From contig CANMXJ010000002.1 in assembly GCA_947501805.1 (NCBI GenBank), positions 186,001-250,000 on the forward strand: a stretch of 64,000 bases of DNA, read 5' to 3'. The notes under the pieces are model-generated. The model searched no databases, was not told where the DNA came from, and was given only the letters and a program-made list of their open reading frames with translations. This DNA comes from an uncultured Sulfitobacter sp. Its GTDB lineage: Bacteria; Pseudomonadota; Alphaproteobacteria; Rhodobacterales; Rhodobacteraceae. Positions 38,237 through 47,166 of this stretch are shown piece after piece (within the stretch, counting starts at the first letter, position 1; each line of letters starts with the position of its first letter). A program made the position numbers and the translations under genes.

Positions 38237-38875
38237 CTAGGCGCGGTCAGCAGGGCTGCCGGGCATCAGATCGTAAGGGGCTTTCCAGCCGGGTTGTTGG
38301 GATAGGCGTGTCAGCCACGCGTCGATGTTCGGGAAGGCCGTCCGGTCGAAACCAAACGGCTCGGGATAATAGAGGTAGCCGCAGCACGACAGATCGGCGT
38401 TGGTCACATCGTCACCGACGATCCAGTCACGGCCTTGAAGATGATCGTTAAGTACGGCGAAGGCGGCTTGCAAGCGTCCTTGGTTGAAGCCGATGACTTC
38501 CTGTGGGCGTTTGTCTTCGGGCAGAAAGTTCATCAGGAAACGGGTCATGCCCGCCATGGAACTGAGCTTGTGGTTGTCCCACAGCACCCAACGCAGGACT
38601 TCGCGCCGCCCTGTTGCGTCCTTGCCGCCGAACTTGCCTGATTTCTCGGAAACATAGTCTTGGATTACGCCGGATTGGGTGAGCTTGATGTCGCCGTCGA
38701 TCATTACCGGCGCTTCGCCCATGGCGTTGACCTCTGCGCGGTACTGCGGCGTCCGGGTTTCGCCGCCAAAAAAATCGACCTTAACGGGCTCCCATTCCAG
38801 CCCTGACAATTGAAGGGCCAAAGCCGCCTTGTAGGCATTGCCGGATTCGCCGAAGCAGTGGAGTTTGATGGTCAT
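38237..38875 (-). CDS. Glutathione S-transferase family protein
   Basis: A 212-residue protein with an N-terminal thioredoxin-like domain (KLHCFGESGNAYKAALAL) and an all-helical C-terminal domain (GRDWIVGDDVTNADLS near residue 148, the GST N-capping motif). Cys6 or Ser10 may be the active residue. The start is ATG 38875; the frame extends 21 codons further without support. It is followed 26 bp later by the thiolase gene, so it may be part of the beta-oxidation transcript, but a separate role in detoxification is equally possible. Confidence 0.82.
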   Translation of the reverse strand: MTIKLHCFGESGNAYKAALALQLSGLEWEPVKVDFFGGETRTPQYRAEVNAMGEAPVMIDGDIKLTQSGVIQDYVSEKSGKFGGKDATGRREVLRWVLWDNHKLSSMAGMTRFLMNFLPEDKRPQEVIGFNQGRLQAAFAVLNDHLQGRDWIVGDDVTNADLSCCGYLYYPEPFGFDRTAFPNIDAWLTRLSQQPGWKAPYDLMPGSPADRA

Positions 38876-38904
38876 AAGTCCGGTCCTTGTTGTTGCTGTC
38901 GGAG

Positions 38905-38920
38905 ACGAGGCAAGCCTCGT
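38905..38920. promoter_or_regulatory. Perfect 7-2-7 dyad before the GST gene
   Basis: ACGAGGC and GCCTCGT with a 2-bp AA spacer (38905-38911 and 38914-38920), 30 bp upstream of the GST start. The tight symmetry is better suited to a protein-binding site than to an RNA hairpin, since a 2-nt loop is too small to fold without opening a pair. Confidence 0.5.
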
Positions 38921-38933
38921 GATGAGTTTAAGG

Positions 38934-39012
38934 GCCAAGTGAAGCGGTATGGCTATCGTTTGTGTGTCACATTTGCGTTCAGGTGCGCGGCATCGGCTTC
39001 ACTTGGCTTTTT
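38934..39012 (+). ncRNA. Possible small RNA or 3' element: 12-bp inverted repeat with 50-nt loop and T-run
   Basis: GCCAAGTGAAGC (38934-38945) and GCTTCACTTGGC (38996-39007) are perfect complements, and TTTTT follows directly at 39008-39012 on the plus strand. No plus-strand gene is present here: flanking genes are both on the minus strand. The layout looks like the terminator end of a short plus-strand transcript opposite the acyl-CoA dehydrogenase/GST spacer. No promoter was identified, so confidence is low. Confidence 0.3.
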
Positions 39013-39045
39013 AACTTAATCCCGCCTTTTCCCCGCGCGCTGGTG

Positions 39046-40203
39046 CTAAAGGTTACGCGAAATCAATTCCTTCATAATCTCGTTGGTGCCGCCATAAATA
39101 CGCTGCACCCGGGCATCAGACCACATCTCGCCAATGGCGTATTCCTGCATGAAGCCGTAACCGCCGTGCAGTTGCAGACATTCGTCCAGCACCTCGCCTT
39201 GCGTATCCGTCAGCCAGTATTTCGCCATCGCTGCGCGGTCCACGGTCAGTTCTCCGCGCAGATGTTCAGCGATACATTGATCGAGGAAAGCACGCGCAAC
39301 GGTGGTTTTTGTTTTACATTCGGCCAGCTTGAAGCGGGTGTTCTGGAATTGTGTCAGCGGTCCGCCAAAAGCTTCGCGTTCCCTACAATATTGAATCGTG
39401 CGTTCCACGGCACCTTCCATCGCGCCAACTGCTTCGCAGGCAATGATCAGACGTTCCTGCGGCAGTTGCTGCATCATCTGGTAGAAGCCTCTGCCTTCCT
39501 CACCGCCAAGGATGTTTTCCGGCGGGATTTCGACGTTGTCAAAAAACAGCTCTGACGTGTCGGAGGCGTGCTTGCCTACTTTCTCAAGGTTTCGGCCGCG
39601 CTGGAAACCGGTCGCACCGTCCGTTTCGACCACCACCAAAGACACACCTTTGGAACCTTCCTTGGGGTCCGTCTTGGCCGCGACGATGATCAGGTCGGCA
39701 TGCTGGCCGTTGGTGATAAATGTCTTTTGGCCCGACAGGCGGTAGGCGTTGCCATCCTTGATAGCCTTGGTCTTGATTGCTTGTACGTCTGATCCGGTGG
39801 AAGGTTCGGTCATCGCCAGTGCGCCGACCATTTCGCCAGATACCATCTTGGGCAACCAGCGTTTTTTCTGTTCCTCGGTGCCGTAGGCCAACACGTAATG
39901 CGCGACGATACCGGAGTGGATGCCATTGCCCCAACTGGCTAGATTGGCGCGGGCGGATTCGATGTAGATTGCCGCCTCATGGCCGAAATCACCGCCTGCT
40001 CCGCCGTATTCCTCGGGGATGGAGGCGCAGAGCAGGCCCAATGTACCCGCTTCATTCCATGTGTCGCGGTCCATCTCGGATTGTTTACGCCATTTGGCGA
40101 ATTTGGGGGCCCATTCGGTGTTGATGAAATTCGCAGTCATCTCCGCGATCATCCGGTGCTCGTCCGTCATCCATGTGGACGATGTCTGGCTCAGGTCTTT
40201 CAT
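39046..40203 (-). CDS. Acyl-CoA dehydrogenase
   Basis: A 385-residue FAD enzyme with the usual three domains. FAD-contact segments are [11 protein letters not shown] near residue 130 and FITNGQHAD near residue 168; the C-terminal [14 protein letters not shown] holds a candidate catalytic glutamate (residue 376) at the short-chain/isovaleryl-type terminal position. It is preceded by a gene for a 70-residue RHH-like protein (18 bp upstream) and then a second, longer acyl-CoA dehydrogenase. Substrate chain length cannot be read. Confidence 0.9.
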   Translation of the reverse strand: MKDLSQTSSTWMTDEHRMIAEMTANFINTEWAPKFAKWRKQSEMDRDTWNEAGTLGLLCASIPEEYGGAGGDFGHEAAIYIESARANLASWGNGIHSGIVAHYVLAYGTEEQKKRWLPKMVSGEMVGALAMTEPSTGSDVQAIKTKAIKDGNAYRLSGQKTFITNGQHADLIIVAAKTDPKEGSKGVSLVVVETDGATGFQRGRNLEKVGKHASDTSELFFDNVEIPPENILGGEEGRGFYQMMQQLPQERLIIACEAVGAMEGAVERTIQYCREREAFGGPLTQFQNTRFKLAECKTKTTVARAFLDQCIAEHLRGELTVDRAAMAKYWLTDTQGEVLDECLQLHGGYGFMQEYAIGEMWSDARVQRIYGGTNEIMKELISRNL

Positions 40204-40221
40204 CTTGTCCCCCTTCGAAGT

Positions 40222-40434
40222 TTAGCGTTTGCGATCGTCGATTTCGGCGTTGAACAGTCTCAGCCGGGCGGTCAGGTTTTCTTCGTTCATTACGGAACTG
40301 AAGTTCTCGAAAAGGAATGAAAGAGCCTCACCCTCATCCAAACCCGCATCGGCGCTGAACTTCTTCAGGCGGCGGTAGCCGTCTTCGGTCATGGCGACAG
40401 GGAAACGGCGGGTCAGGCGAAAGCGTTTAGGCAT
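40222..40434 (-). CDS. Small RHH-like protein between two acyl-CoA dehydrogenases
   Basis: A 70-residue basic protein beginning MPKRFRLTRRFPVAMTEDGY. The pattern, a short beta-like stretch followed by two helices (YRRLKKFSADAG and EGEALSFLFENF), resembles ribbon-helix-helix DNA-binding proteins of the CopG/MetJ type, but this is a visual likeness. The start is ATG 40434 with GGAG upstream; a longer frame to 40521 would overlap the upstream gene. It sits in the same transcription unit as both dehydrogenases and could act as an autoregulator of fatty-acid genes. Confidence 0.6.
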   Translation of the reverse strand: MPKRFRLTRRFPVAMTEDGYRRLKKFSADAGLDEGEALSFLFENFSSVMNEENLTARLRLFNAEIDDRKR

Positions 40435-40480
40435 ATTCAACTCCGGATCAGGGTAGGGCGGGGTTATCCCCGCCGCCACC

Positions 40481-42262
40481 TTAGAAGTTTGCCGCGTCCA
40501 GTGCCATGACCGTATCCGCACCCGACTCGATACGTGTCAGGTGCAGCGCCGTAGCGGGCAGTTGGCGCGCCATATAGAAACGCCCCGTTGCCAGTTTGGT
40601 CTCGTGGAACGCGGTATCCGTGGTGCCATTTGCCAAGGCGGTGTGCGAGGCAAGACCCATCTTGGCCCACATCAGACCCAAGCAGACATGGCCAAACATG
40701 TGCATGAAGTCATTTGAGCCGGACAGCGCATGGTTCGGGTTCTTCATGCCATTCTGCATGAAATACATGCCCGCCGCCTGCAAATCTTTACTGGCAGCTT
40801 TCAGCGGCTCGATGAAGTCTTTGTCAAACGCCTCGTCTTTCCCGGCGTTGTCCTTGCAGAAGGATTTCACCAGATCAAAGAACGCCATCACGTGTTTGCC
40901 ACCGTCCTGCGCCAGCTTGCGGCCCACAAGGTCCAGCGCCTGCACGCCGTTCGCACCCTCATAGATCATCGCAATACGGGCATCGCGTGTGAATTGGGAC
41001 ATACCCCATTCTTCGATATAACCGTGGCCGCCGTAGACCTGCTGTGCTTTGACGGTCATGTCATAGCCAACATCGGTGAGGAAACCCTTGATCACAGGGG
41101 TCAGCAAGGAGACCAGACCGTCGGCATCCTTGTCATCGGAACGGTGGGCAGCGTCGATCATGGTTGCCCCCCAGAGGATGAACGCCCGTGCGCCTTCGAC
41201 AAAAGATTTCTGCTCCATCAGGGAACGGCGGATATCAGGGTGCACGATCAGCGGATCAGCCGGTTTGTCAGGGGCTTCGGCACCGGTGACGGCGCGGCCT
41301 TGCAGGCGGTCCTTGGCGTAGATCAGGGCGTTTTGGTAGGCGACATCGGCTTGCGCGAGACCCTGCATGCCCACGCCCAAACGGGCTTCGTTCATCATTG
41401 TGAACATGGCGCGCATGCCTTTATGCTCTTCGCCCAGCAGATAGCCGGTGGCATCGTCGTAGTTCATCACACAGGTGGAGTTACCGTGGATCCCCATCTT
41501 TTCTTCGATTGATCCAACAGTGGCACCGTTACGCTCGCCCAGTGATCCGTCCTCGTTCACGATATATTTCGGGACGATGAACAAGGAGACACCTTTGATG
41601 CCCTCGGGACCGCCTTCGATCTTGGCCAGAACCAGATGGACAATGTTCTCGGCCATGTCGTGTTCACCCGACGAGATAAAGATCTTCTGTCCGGTGATTT
41701 TGTAGGATCCATCCGCCTGAGGCACGGCTTTTGAGCGCATGAGGCCCAGATCAGTGCCGCAATGCGGTTCTGTCAGGTTCATCGTGCCGGTCCAGTCGCA
41801 AGACACCATCTTGGGAAGATAGGTGTCTTTTTGCTGGTCTGTGCCATGGGCAAGGATCGCTGATGCGGCACCATGGGTCAGTCCCTGATACATGGTAAAC
41901 GCTTGGTTTGCTGCCGAAAACATCTCGCCCACGGCGGAACCGATGACCTGCGGCATGTTCTGCCCGCCATATTGTTCCGGCATATCCAGACCGGGCCAAC
42001 CGCCTTCCTTGACCTTCTCAAACGCATCCTTGAAACCGGTAGGCGTATAGACAACACCGTTTTCCAGACGACAGCCCTCTGTGTCACCCACGACGTTCAA
42101 GGGCGCGATCACTTCGGTTGTCAGCTTGCCTGCTTCCTCAAGGATGGCAGAGGTAAAATCAGCCTCAAGATCCTCGTAGCCGGGGATACCGGCCTGGCTG
42201 ATGTTGAGAACGTCGTGCAGCACGAACTGCATGTCTTTGGTGGGTGCTGTATATGTTGGCAT
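40481..42262 (-). CDS. Acyl-CoA dehydrogenase, long form (FadE-like)
   Basis: A 593-residue acyl-CoA dehydrogenase with the extra C-terminal domain found in the roughly 600-residue class active on medium to long acyl-CoAs. FAD-contact segments include [14 protein letters not shown] near residue 165 and [19 protein letters not shown] near residue 416 lies in the flavin-binding C-terminal part, and the [19 protein letters not shown] segment contains the expected catalytic Glu region. It lies directly downstream (39 bp) of a MerR-type regulator gene read on the same strand. Confidence 0.9.
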   Translation of the reverse strand: MPTYTAPTKDMQFVLHDVLNISQAGIPGYEDLEADFTSAILEEAGKLTTEVIAPLNVVGDTEGCRLENGVVYTPTGFKDAFEKVKEGGWPGLDMPEQYGGQNMPQVIGSAVGEMFSAANQAFTMYQGLTHGAASAILAHGTDQQKDTYLPKMVSCDWTGTMNLTEPHCGTDLGLMRSKAVPQADGSYKITGQKIFISSGEHDMAENIVHLVLAKIEGGPEGIKGVSLFIVPKYIVNEDGSLGERNGATVGSIEEKMGIHGNSTCVMNYDDATGYLLGEEHKGMRAMFTMMNEARLGVGMQGLAQADVAYQNALIYAKDRLQGRAVTGAEAPDKPADPLIVHPDIRRSLMEQKSFVEGARAFILWGATMIDAAHRSDDKDADGLVSLLTPVIKGFLTDVGYDMTVKAQQVYGGHGYIEEWGMSQFTRDARIAMIYEGANGVQALDLVGRKLAQDGGKHVMAFFDLVKSFCKDNAGKDEAFDKDFIEPLKAASKDLQAAGMYFMQNGMKNPNHALSGSNDFMHMFGHVCLGLMWAKMGLASHTALANGTTDTAFHETKLATGRFYMARQLPATALHLTRIESGADTVMALDAANF

Positions 42263-42301
42263 CTCTGCTCTCCCTTGAGGCGGTGTTGGTCAGGCGCGGT
42301 T

Positions 42302-42700
42302 TCAGGCCGCGGACATGGGCTGTTTCATGGAAGTGATCATTTTTTCACCCCATTTGAGTTGTTCTTTGAGGTCATTGATCGCGCCATCAAGCTCTTCGCG
42401 CTGGGCCTCAAGATCGGCAAGCCGCTCGCGGGCGATGTCATAGGCGCGGGTGATCTGGGTCTGCTGTTGGTCGCCCTTGTGATAAAGATCAAGCAGCTGG
42501 CGGATTTCCTCAAGGCTGAACCCGAAACGCTTGCCCCGAATGATCAGTTTCAGGCGTGCGCGGTCCCGTTTGGTGAACAGACGCTTCTGGCCTTGCCGTT
42601 CGGGGAAAAGCAATTCCTTCGCCTCGTAAAAGCGCAAAGTACGCGGGGTCACGTCAAAGGCGTCACACATCTGTCGGATTGTCATCATGTCGTTTGTCAT
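42302..42700 (-). CDS. MerR-family regulator (LiuR-like), fatty-acid gene control
   Basis: A 132-residue MerR-family protein: winged HTH (TIRQMCDAFDVTPRTLRFYE, residues 7-26), wing with RLFTKRDRARL, and a C-terminal coiled coil (residues 75-120), with no effector-binding cysteines, as in LiuR-type regulators of acyl-CoA catabolism. The start is ATG 42700 with AAAGAG upstream; several upstream in-frame codons were rejected. It directly precedes the long acyl-CoA dehydrogenase. A cluster of ACGT half-sites at 42791-42828 lies in its upstream region. Confidence 0.82.
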   Translation of the reverse strand: MTNDMMTIRQMCDAFDVTPRTLRFYEAKELLFPERQGQKRLFTKRDRARLKLIIRGKRFGFSLEEIRQLLDLYHKGDQQQTQITRAYDIARERLADLEAQREELDGAINDLKEQLKWGEKMITSMKQPMSAA

Positions 42701-42790
42701 CTCTTTTACTCTCATCACAATGGTTACACTTTCTTTCGGTGCACAGGATGTGTGACGATTCATCCATCCATACAATAGGGTTTCAGCTTT

Positions 42791-42828
42791 ACGTAACTTG
42801 TACGTCACGTCACTTCCCAAGTTGACGT
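42791..42828. promoter_or_regulatory. Cluster of four ACGT half-sites upstream of the MerR gene
   Basis: ACGT occurs at 42791, 42802, 42807 and 42825 within 38 bp, with TTTACGTAA and TTGACGTC flanks similar to LiuR-type operator half-sites. It lies 91-128 bp before the MerR start. Binding by this regulator or its paralogue at 43273-43653 is inferred. Confidence 0.4.
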
Positions 42829-42943
42829 CGCTACCTCTTTGGTAAGCCTTGGTTTTTCGAAACCTCACTGTTTTGTGACAGTCGGCCGATCTTGGCGCAT
42901 TAGGGGTTTAATTTGGTTGAAAACTGCGACAATGGGGCTTCAT

Positions 42944-42957
42944 GATGATATATCATC
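42944..42957. promoter_or_regulatory. Perfect 14-bp palindrome GATGATATATCATC
   Basis: A self-complementary 14-bp site in the 388-bp spacer between the divergent MerR gene and the 56-residue protein gene, 132 bp before the latter. The same spacer also holds a GGTTT-TTCG-AAACC hairpin at 42851-42864. The palindrome is a strong operator-like signal without an assigned protein. Confidence 0.5.
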
Positions 42958-43088
42958 GCACAAACTGACTGAATCGCATCCTGCGTCAGCGGCACACCCG
43001 ATTGCTCTTTTTTGGTCAGAATTGCCCGTTTGAGCGCAACCGAGCAAAACCCGTAACGCAAAAATTCAACGTCGAAAGGGAGCCTGCT

Positions 43089-43259
43089 GTGACGCACTCA
43101 CTTGAAGAATTGAAAGAAGCGGCAAACCTTGTGGAAAAGGCAGCCTTTGATCTGGCGGACAAAGTACCCAGCACCGTCATTTCTGAATTGATCGTTACGG
43201 CGGCAGATCTTGAACGCATGATTGCGATGATCGCGAAACACCCGGCGCGCGCCCACTAG
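43089..43259 (+). CDS. Small helical protein of 56 residues
   Basis: Starts at GTG 43089, strongly supported by GAAAGGGAG at 43074-43082. The product (THSLEELKEAANLVEKAAF...) is predicted almost entirely helical and acidic at the N-terminus, without cysteines, signal peptide or membrane segment. I recognise no family. It lies between two convergent/divergent MerR genes and ends 14 bp from the stop of the second. Real by ribosome site and codon pattern; function unknown. Confidence 0.65.
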   Translation: MTHSLEELKEAANLVEKAAFDLADKVPSTVISELIVTAADLERMIAMIAKHPARAH

Positions 43260-43272
43260 ATCTGCGTGGCGG

Positions 43273-43653
43273 CTAGCCCTTGCTCTTTGCCAGCGAGGCC
43301 ACAGTTTCGTCGCGCGACAGCTTCAACTCTTCGATTGCTTCTTCCAGCTGGATGCGCTGGTCGGACAGTTCGGCCAGTTGTTCGTTGGCCAAATCCACCC
43401 ACGCTTTCATCTGGCTTTCTGTACCTTCGTGTTCATAGATCAACAGCCATTGGCGGATGACCTCAAGCGGAAAGCCGAATTTTCGTCCCCGCATGATGAG
43501 TAACATGCGTGCACGTTCGCGCGCCCCGTAAAAACGCGAGCGGCCTTCGCGGTCCGGATGCAGCAATTCGATGTATTCATAGTAGCGCAGTGTACGTGGC
43601 GTCACGTCAAATTCGGCGCACATTTCTTTGAAAGTTAGGCGGTCTTCGGCCAT
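43273..43653 (-). CDS. Second MerR-family regulator, paralogue of the first
   Basis: A 126-residue MerR-type protein whose recognition region (MCAEFDVTPRTLRYYE) is nearly the same as that of the regulator at 42302-42700, followed by RARMLLIMRGRKFGFPLEVIRQWL and a coiled coil to the C-terminus. No metal-binding cysteines. The start is ATG 43653 with AGGGAG upstream. It is divergent from the thioesterase genes (121 bp). The shared DNA-reading helix suggests the two regulators recognise related operators. Confidence 0.82.
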   Translation of the reverse strand: MAEDRLTFKEMCAEFDVTPRTLRYYEYIELLHPDREGRSRFYGARERARMLLIMRGRKFGFPLEVIRQWLLIYEHEGTESQMKAWVDLANEQLAELSDQRIQLEEAIEELKLSRDETVASLAKSKG

Positions 43654-43773
43654 TGGTTTGTTCTCCCTGTTGCGCAAGCTAGGACGATGCCAGCCCAAGC
43701 GCAACCAGCACCCTTGCCCTTCCTTGGACGGATAGGGATAAAGGGCAAAATTCGCTCAGAGGATTGCCCCCAC

Positions 43774-44196
43774 ATGTCGGACAAGATCAAACTGGCCAGC
43801 CAGTTCATTCAGGCTCTGCCACATGCGCAGGCTTTGGGAATGACGCTTGAGGATATTGACGCGGGTACGGCAGTAATTTCGATGCCTTACGCCGAAAAGC
43901 TGGTTGGTGATCCCAAAACGGGTGTGGTGCATGGTGGTGCGGTATCGGCATTGATGGACACCTGTTGCGGGGCCGCAGTCATGAGCCATCCGAGCAATCC
44001 GTCAGGTACAGCAACGATTGATCTGCGCATCGAATATCTGCGTGCCGCGACGCCGGGCCAGACAATCACCACCCGCGCGACCTGTTACCACGTTACGCGG
44101 TCGGTTGCCTTTGTGCGCGCAACGGCAACGGATGAAAACGAAGACGTGCCGGTTGCGATGGCGACAGGTACCTTCACGGCGGGAACAGGCAAATGA
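43774..44196 (+). CDS. PaaI-type hotdog thioesterase 1
   Basis: A 140-residue hotdog-fold protein of the PaaI/acyl-CoA thioesterase group. The core signature VVHGGAVSALMDTCCGAA near residue 51 places the catalytic Asp in the HGG...D helix, followed by TIDLRIEYLRAA. AGAGGA at 43758-43763 supports ATG 43774. Its stop overlaps the next start (ATGA at 44193-44196). It would hydrolyse acyl- or aryl-CoA esters, fitting the beta-oxidation genes upstream. Confidence 0.85.
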   Translation: MSDKIKLASQFIQALPHAQALGMTLEDIDAGTAVISMPYAEKLVGDPKTGVVHGGAVSALMDTCCGAAVMSHPSNPSGTATIDLRIEYLRAATPGQTITTRATCYHVTRSVAFVRATATDENEDVPVAMATGTFTAGTGK

Positions 44197-44699
44197 GCAA
44201 ACGCCCCGAACCAGTTCAAGTCATCAAACAACGTCGCGATGGCGTATTGCGCGCCTTGGTTGATGGAGTGCCGTATATCCGGTTTCTGGGTGCCACCTTT
44301 GAGCGACGCGGCGACGAGTTGACCGCGATCATGCCGTTCAAGGACGAACTGATTGGCAATCCGCTGCTGCCCGCGCTTCATGGCGGGGCAACAGCAGCCT
44401 TTCTGGAAGTCACAGCGATTATCAGCCTGAGCTGGAATTTCATGTGGGAAGATATGGAAAGCGGCGCACTGGACGTTACCGCGATTACGCCTGATACGCT
44501 GCCACGTCTGCCCAAGACAATTGACTTTACAGTCGATTACCTGCGCTCGGGCCTGCCGCGCGATGCCTATGCGCGCGCCCGCATCACACGGGCGGGACGG
44601 CGATATGCGTCCGTGCATGTTGAGGGATGGCAGGACAACCATTCTCGACCTTACGCACAGGCCACGGGGCATTTTGTGATGCCGCAACGGGACTCCTGA
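44193..44699 (+). CDS. PaaI-type hotdog thioesterase 2
   Basis: A 168-residue hotdog-fold protein with PALHGGATAAFLEVTAI near residue 59, TIDFTVDYLRSG near residue 109, and a C-terminal AQATGHFVMP. The helix after HGG carries Glu (FLEV) where the first thioesterase has Asp. Overlap with the preceding gene shows the two are made together, possibly as a heteromeric enzyme. The MATE gene begins 1 bp after its stop. Confidence 0.83.
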   Translation: MSKRPEPVQVIKQRRDGVLRALVDGVPYIRFLGATFERRGDELTAIMPFKDELIGNPLLPALHGGATAAFLEVTAIISLSWNFMWEDMESGALDVTAITPDTLPRLPKTIDFTVDYLRSGLPRDAYARARITRAGRRYASVHVEGWQDNHSRPYAQATGHFVMPQRDS

Positions 44700-44700
44700 A

Positions 44701-46035
44701 GTGGGTGCGCAAGCGGAGGCTTTGGCACCCAAGGACATTACCCACCGCCGCGTGCTGAACATCGCGTTCCCAATTGTCATTTCGAACGCCACTGTCCCGA
44801 TCCTTGGCGCTGTGGACACAGGGGTTGTGGGGCAGATCGGACTTGCTGCTCCCATTGGCGCGGTGGGGCTTGGCGCGATTGTTTTGTCGGCGTTTTACTG
44901 GGTCTTTGGTTTTCTGCGCATGGGCACCGTTGGTTTGACGGCGCAGGCGGCGGGGGATGGTGACACGGGCGAAGTCGCGGCATTGCTGACACGCGGATTG
45001 TTGATCGGGGCGGGGGCAGGGCTGCTGGTGTTGCTGTTGCAGGTGCCGCTGTTTTGGGCTGCTTTCTCGGTTTCTCCGGCATCGGGCGAAGTCGAAACGC
45101 TGGCTCGTCAATACATGAACATCCGCATCTGGTCTGCGCCTGCGGCCATTTCAATTTATGCCATTACGGGCTGGTTGATCGCGCAGGAACGCACGCGGGC
45201 GGTGTTGGTGATACAGGTCTGGATGAACGGTCTGAACATTGCTCTGGATTTATGGTTTGTGCTGGGCCTTGGCTGGGGCGTGCAGGGTGTGGCGATTGCA
45301 ACGTTTCTTGCAGAATGGAGTGGTGCGGCCCTTGGTCTTTGGTTCTGTCGCGCGGCATTTCAAAGCCCCGACTGGCGCAATTGGGTGCAAGTTTTCAATC
45401 GTCTGCGCTGGGTGCGGATGATCAAGCTGAACCGCGATATCCTGATCCGCTCGTTGCTGCTGGAGGCGATGTTCATCACCTTCATGTTTATGGGCGCGGA
45501 TATGGGGGACGTGACCCTTGCAGCCAATCAGGTGTTGATGCAGTTCCTGATGATCACCGCCTATGGTCTGGACGGTTTTGCCTTTGCTGCCGAAGCCTTG
45601 GTAGGGCGCGCATTTGGTGCGAAACAACGCGCTGCTGTGCGGCGCGGTGCGGTGCTGGCGTCCCTTTGGGCTGGCATCATGGCACTGATCTTGGCGATTG
45701 TATTCTGGGTTTTGGGGCCGTGGACCATTGACCTTATGGCGAAATCACCCGAGGTTCAGGTCGCCGCCCGAATTTACCTGCCTTATATGGTGCTGGTCCC
45801 GGTTTTGGGTGTGGCCGCGTTCATGTTTGATGGCATTTTTGTGGGGGCCACGCGCGCGGATGAAATGCGCAATATGATGGCGATTTCGTTTGCGGTATTT
45901 GTCGTGGCGGTTTTGACGCTGGTGCCGATGTTTGGCAATCACGGGCTGTGGGCCGCAATGTTGATCGCATTTGTGACCCGTGGCGTCACGCTGGGTCTAC
46001 GCTATCCGGCGCTGGAGCGGTCCGTCAGCCCTTAG
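44701..46035 (+). CDS. MATE-family efflux transporter (DinF-like)
   Basis: A 444-residue membrane protein with about twelve hydrophobic segments in two halves, beginning with the MATE pattern IAFPIVISNATVPILGAVDTGVVGQ near residue 18. It starts at GTG 44701, one base after the thioesterase stop, so it belongs to the same transcript. MATE proteins export organic cations or other metabolites by Na+ or H+ antiport. The 3' end overlaps the convergent methyltransferase gene by 11 bp. Confidence 0.87.
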   Translation: MGAQAEALAPKDITHRRVLNIAFPIVISNATVPILGAVDTGVVGQIGLAAPIGAVGLGAIVLSAFYWVFGFLRMGTVGLTAQAAGDGDTGEVAALLTRGLLIGAGAGLLVLLLQVPLFWAAFSVSPASGEVETLARQYMNIRIWSAPAAISIYAITGWLIAQERTRAVLVIQVWMNGLNIALDLWFVLGLGWGVQGVAIATFLAEWSGAALGLWFCRAAFQSPDWRNWVQVFNRLRWVRMIKLNRDILIRSLLLEAMFITFMFMGADMGDVTLAANQVLMQFLMITAYGLDGFAFAAEALVGRAFGAKQRAAVRRGAVLASLWAGIMALILAIVFWVLGPWTIDLMAKSPEVQVAARIYLPYMVLVPVLGVAAFMFDGIFVGATRADEMRNMMAISFAVFVVAVLTLVPMFGNHGLWAAMLIAFVTRGVTLGLRYPALERSVSP

Positions 46036-46825
46036 TGGCAACAAGCAGGAAACTCATCGGGATTTGTGCGGGTTGGTTTTCATATTTATCGTAGTCGACT
46101 TCACGGATAGAATTGGGGAATTCCTGCAAAAGCGTAAGGTTCAGCCCTGCGTCCAGACAGCCCTGAACAATTGCGCCAAGGGGATGGATGAACCAATGAC
46201 TTTCCGGAACATCTTCGGGCGTTGATCCGTCATAGGTGATTGCGGCGGTTTCCACGAAGGCTTCGCTGCGGAAATAGCTATCGACTGGTGTGAAGGGATC
46301 ATCGGCTGCGGGATCGAACATCTCCAGCACGGGATGGGTCTCATAGATAAGGAGTTGCCCACCTGTCCGTAGGAGGGACGCAACAGAGGTAAAGAAGCGC
46401 GACAGGTCCGGCATCCAGTTGAGTACGCCAATGGTGATAAAGGCGATGTCGAAATCCCGCGGTGTGTCTTGGGGCAGATCATAAATGTCGGCGCGCAGGA
46501 AAGCGGCAGTGTGACTCGAGAGTCCGTGCAGTTCGCTTGCCTGCTCCAGAAAAGCCTCGGATTGATCTATACCGAGACAATGTGATGCACCCAAGGCGCA
46601 AGCCGACAGCACTTCACGTCCGTTGTTGCAGCCGATTTGCACGGCACTGGCCCCTTGGATGCCCGCTTGCGTCAGCGCCTCGGTGAAGGTCGCATCGAAA
46701 CGCGAATAGGTTGGATCAGCAAATCCCGTTTTGAGTTCTTCCCAATAAGCACCCCTGCCGTGATGTTGCGCAGAGGCATTCCATGCAGCACGGTTTTTAG
46801 CTGTGATGTCGGCAGTGTTGCTCAC
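46025..46825 (-). CDS. SAM-dependent class I methyltransferase
   Basis: A 266-residue methyltransferase with motif I VQIGCNNGREVL near residue 62, the acidic loop LGIDQSEAFL, and the post-II region DIAFITIGVLNW near residue 123. It starts at GTG 46825, overlapping the arsC stop by 4 bp. Last gene of a five-gene run with 4-bp overlaps. No substrate is suggested by sequence; the neighbour ArsC does not make it an arsenite methyltransferase, since the expected cysteine triad is not seen. Confidence 0.8.
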   Translation of the reverse strand: MSNTADITAKNRAAWNASAQHHGRGAYWEELKTGFADPTYSRFDATFTEALTQAGIQGASAVQIGCNNGREVLSACALGASHCLGIDQSEAFLEQASELHGLSSHTAAFLRADIYDLPQDTPRDFDIAFITIGVLNWMPDLSRFFTSVASLLRTGGQLLIYETHPVLEMFDPAADDPFTPVDSYFRSEAFVETAAITYDGSTPEDVPESHWFIHPLGAIVQGCLDAGLNLTLLQEFPNSIREVDYDKYENQPAQIPMSFLLVATKG

Positions 46826-47166
46826 AACAGATCTTTGACGGCTTCTGGCGGGCGACCAATAATTGCCTGCTTGCCTTTGATGGCGATGGGACGTTCGATC
46901 AGGATCGGATGTTTGGCCATTGCCTCGATCAGAACGGAGTCTGGCATGTCTTTGCTCAGACCTGCTTCTTTAAACACCTTCTCGTTCGTGCGCATCATGT
47001 CAATCGCGGGTGGATTGCCCAAGGCGGCACGGGTCGCTGCGATCTCTTCTGCGCTGGGCACGTTTTCCAGATAGCGCCTTACCGTCACTTCGGCACCTGC
47101 GGCCTCGATCAATGCGAGGGTTTGGCGTGATTTGGAACAGCGTGGGTTGTGCCAAAGGGTGATCAT
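46822..47166 (-). CDS. arsC: Arsenate reductase (glutaredoxin-dependent, ArsC/Spx fold)
   Basis: A 114-residue ArsC-family protein: [13 protein letters not shown] puts the catalytic cysteine at residue 10, and LIERPIAI near residue 90 contains the conserved arginine. It would reduce arsenate to arsenite using glutathione/glutaredoxin. It overlaps pyrD and the methyltransferase gene by 4 bp each and has no arsR or arsenite pump nearby, so a house-keeping or Spx/YffB-like role is also possible. Confidence 0.87.
   Translation of the reverse strand: MITLWHNPRCSKSRQTLALIEAAGAEVTVRRYLENVPSAEEIAATRAALGNPPAIDMMRTNEKVFKEAGLSKDMPDSVLIEAMAKHPILIERPIAIKGKQAIIGRPPEAVKDLL

Noticed and set aside
46025..47166. 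Arsenic resistance operon with an arsenite methyltransferase
   Set aside because: The methyltransferase lacks the expected cysteine triad, there is no arsR, arsB or acr3, and the genes are co-transcribed with pyrD.
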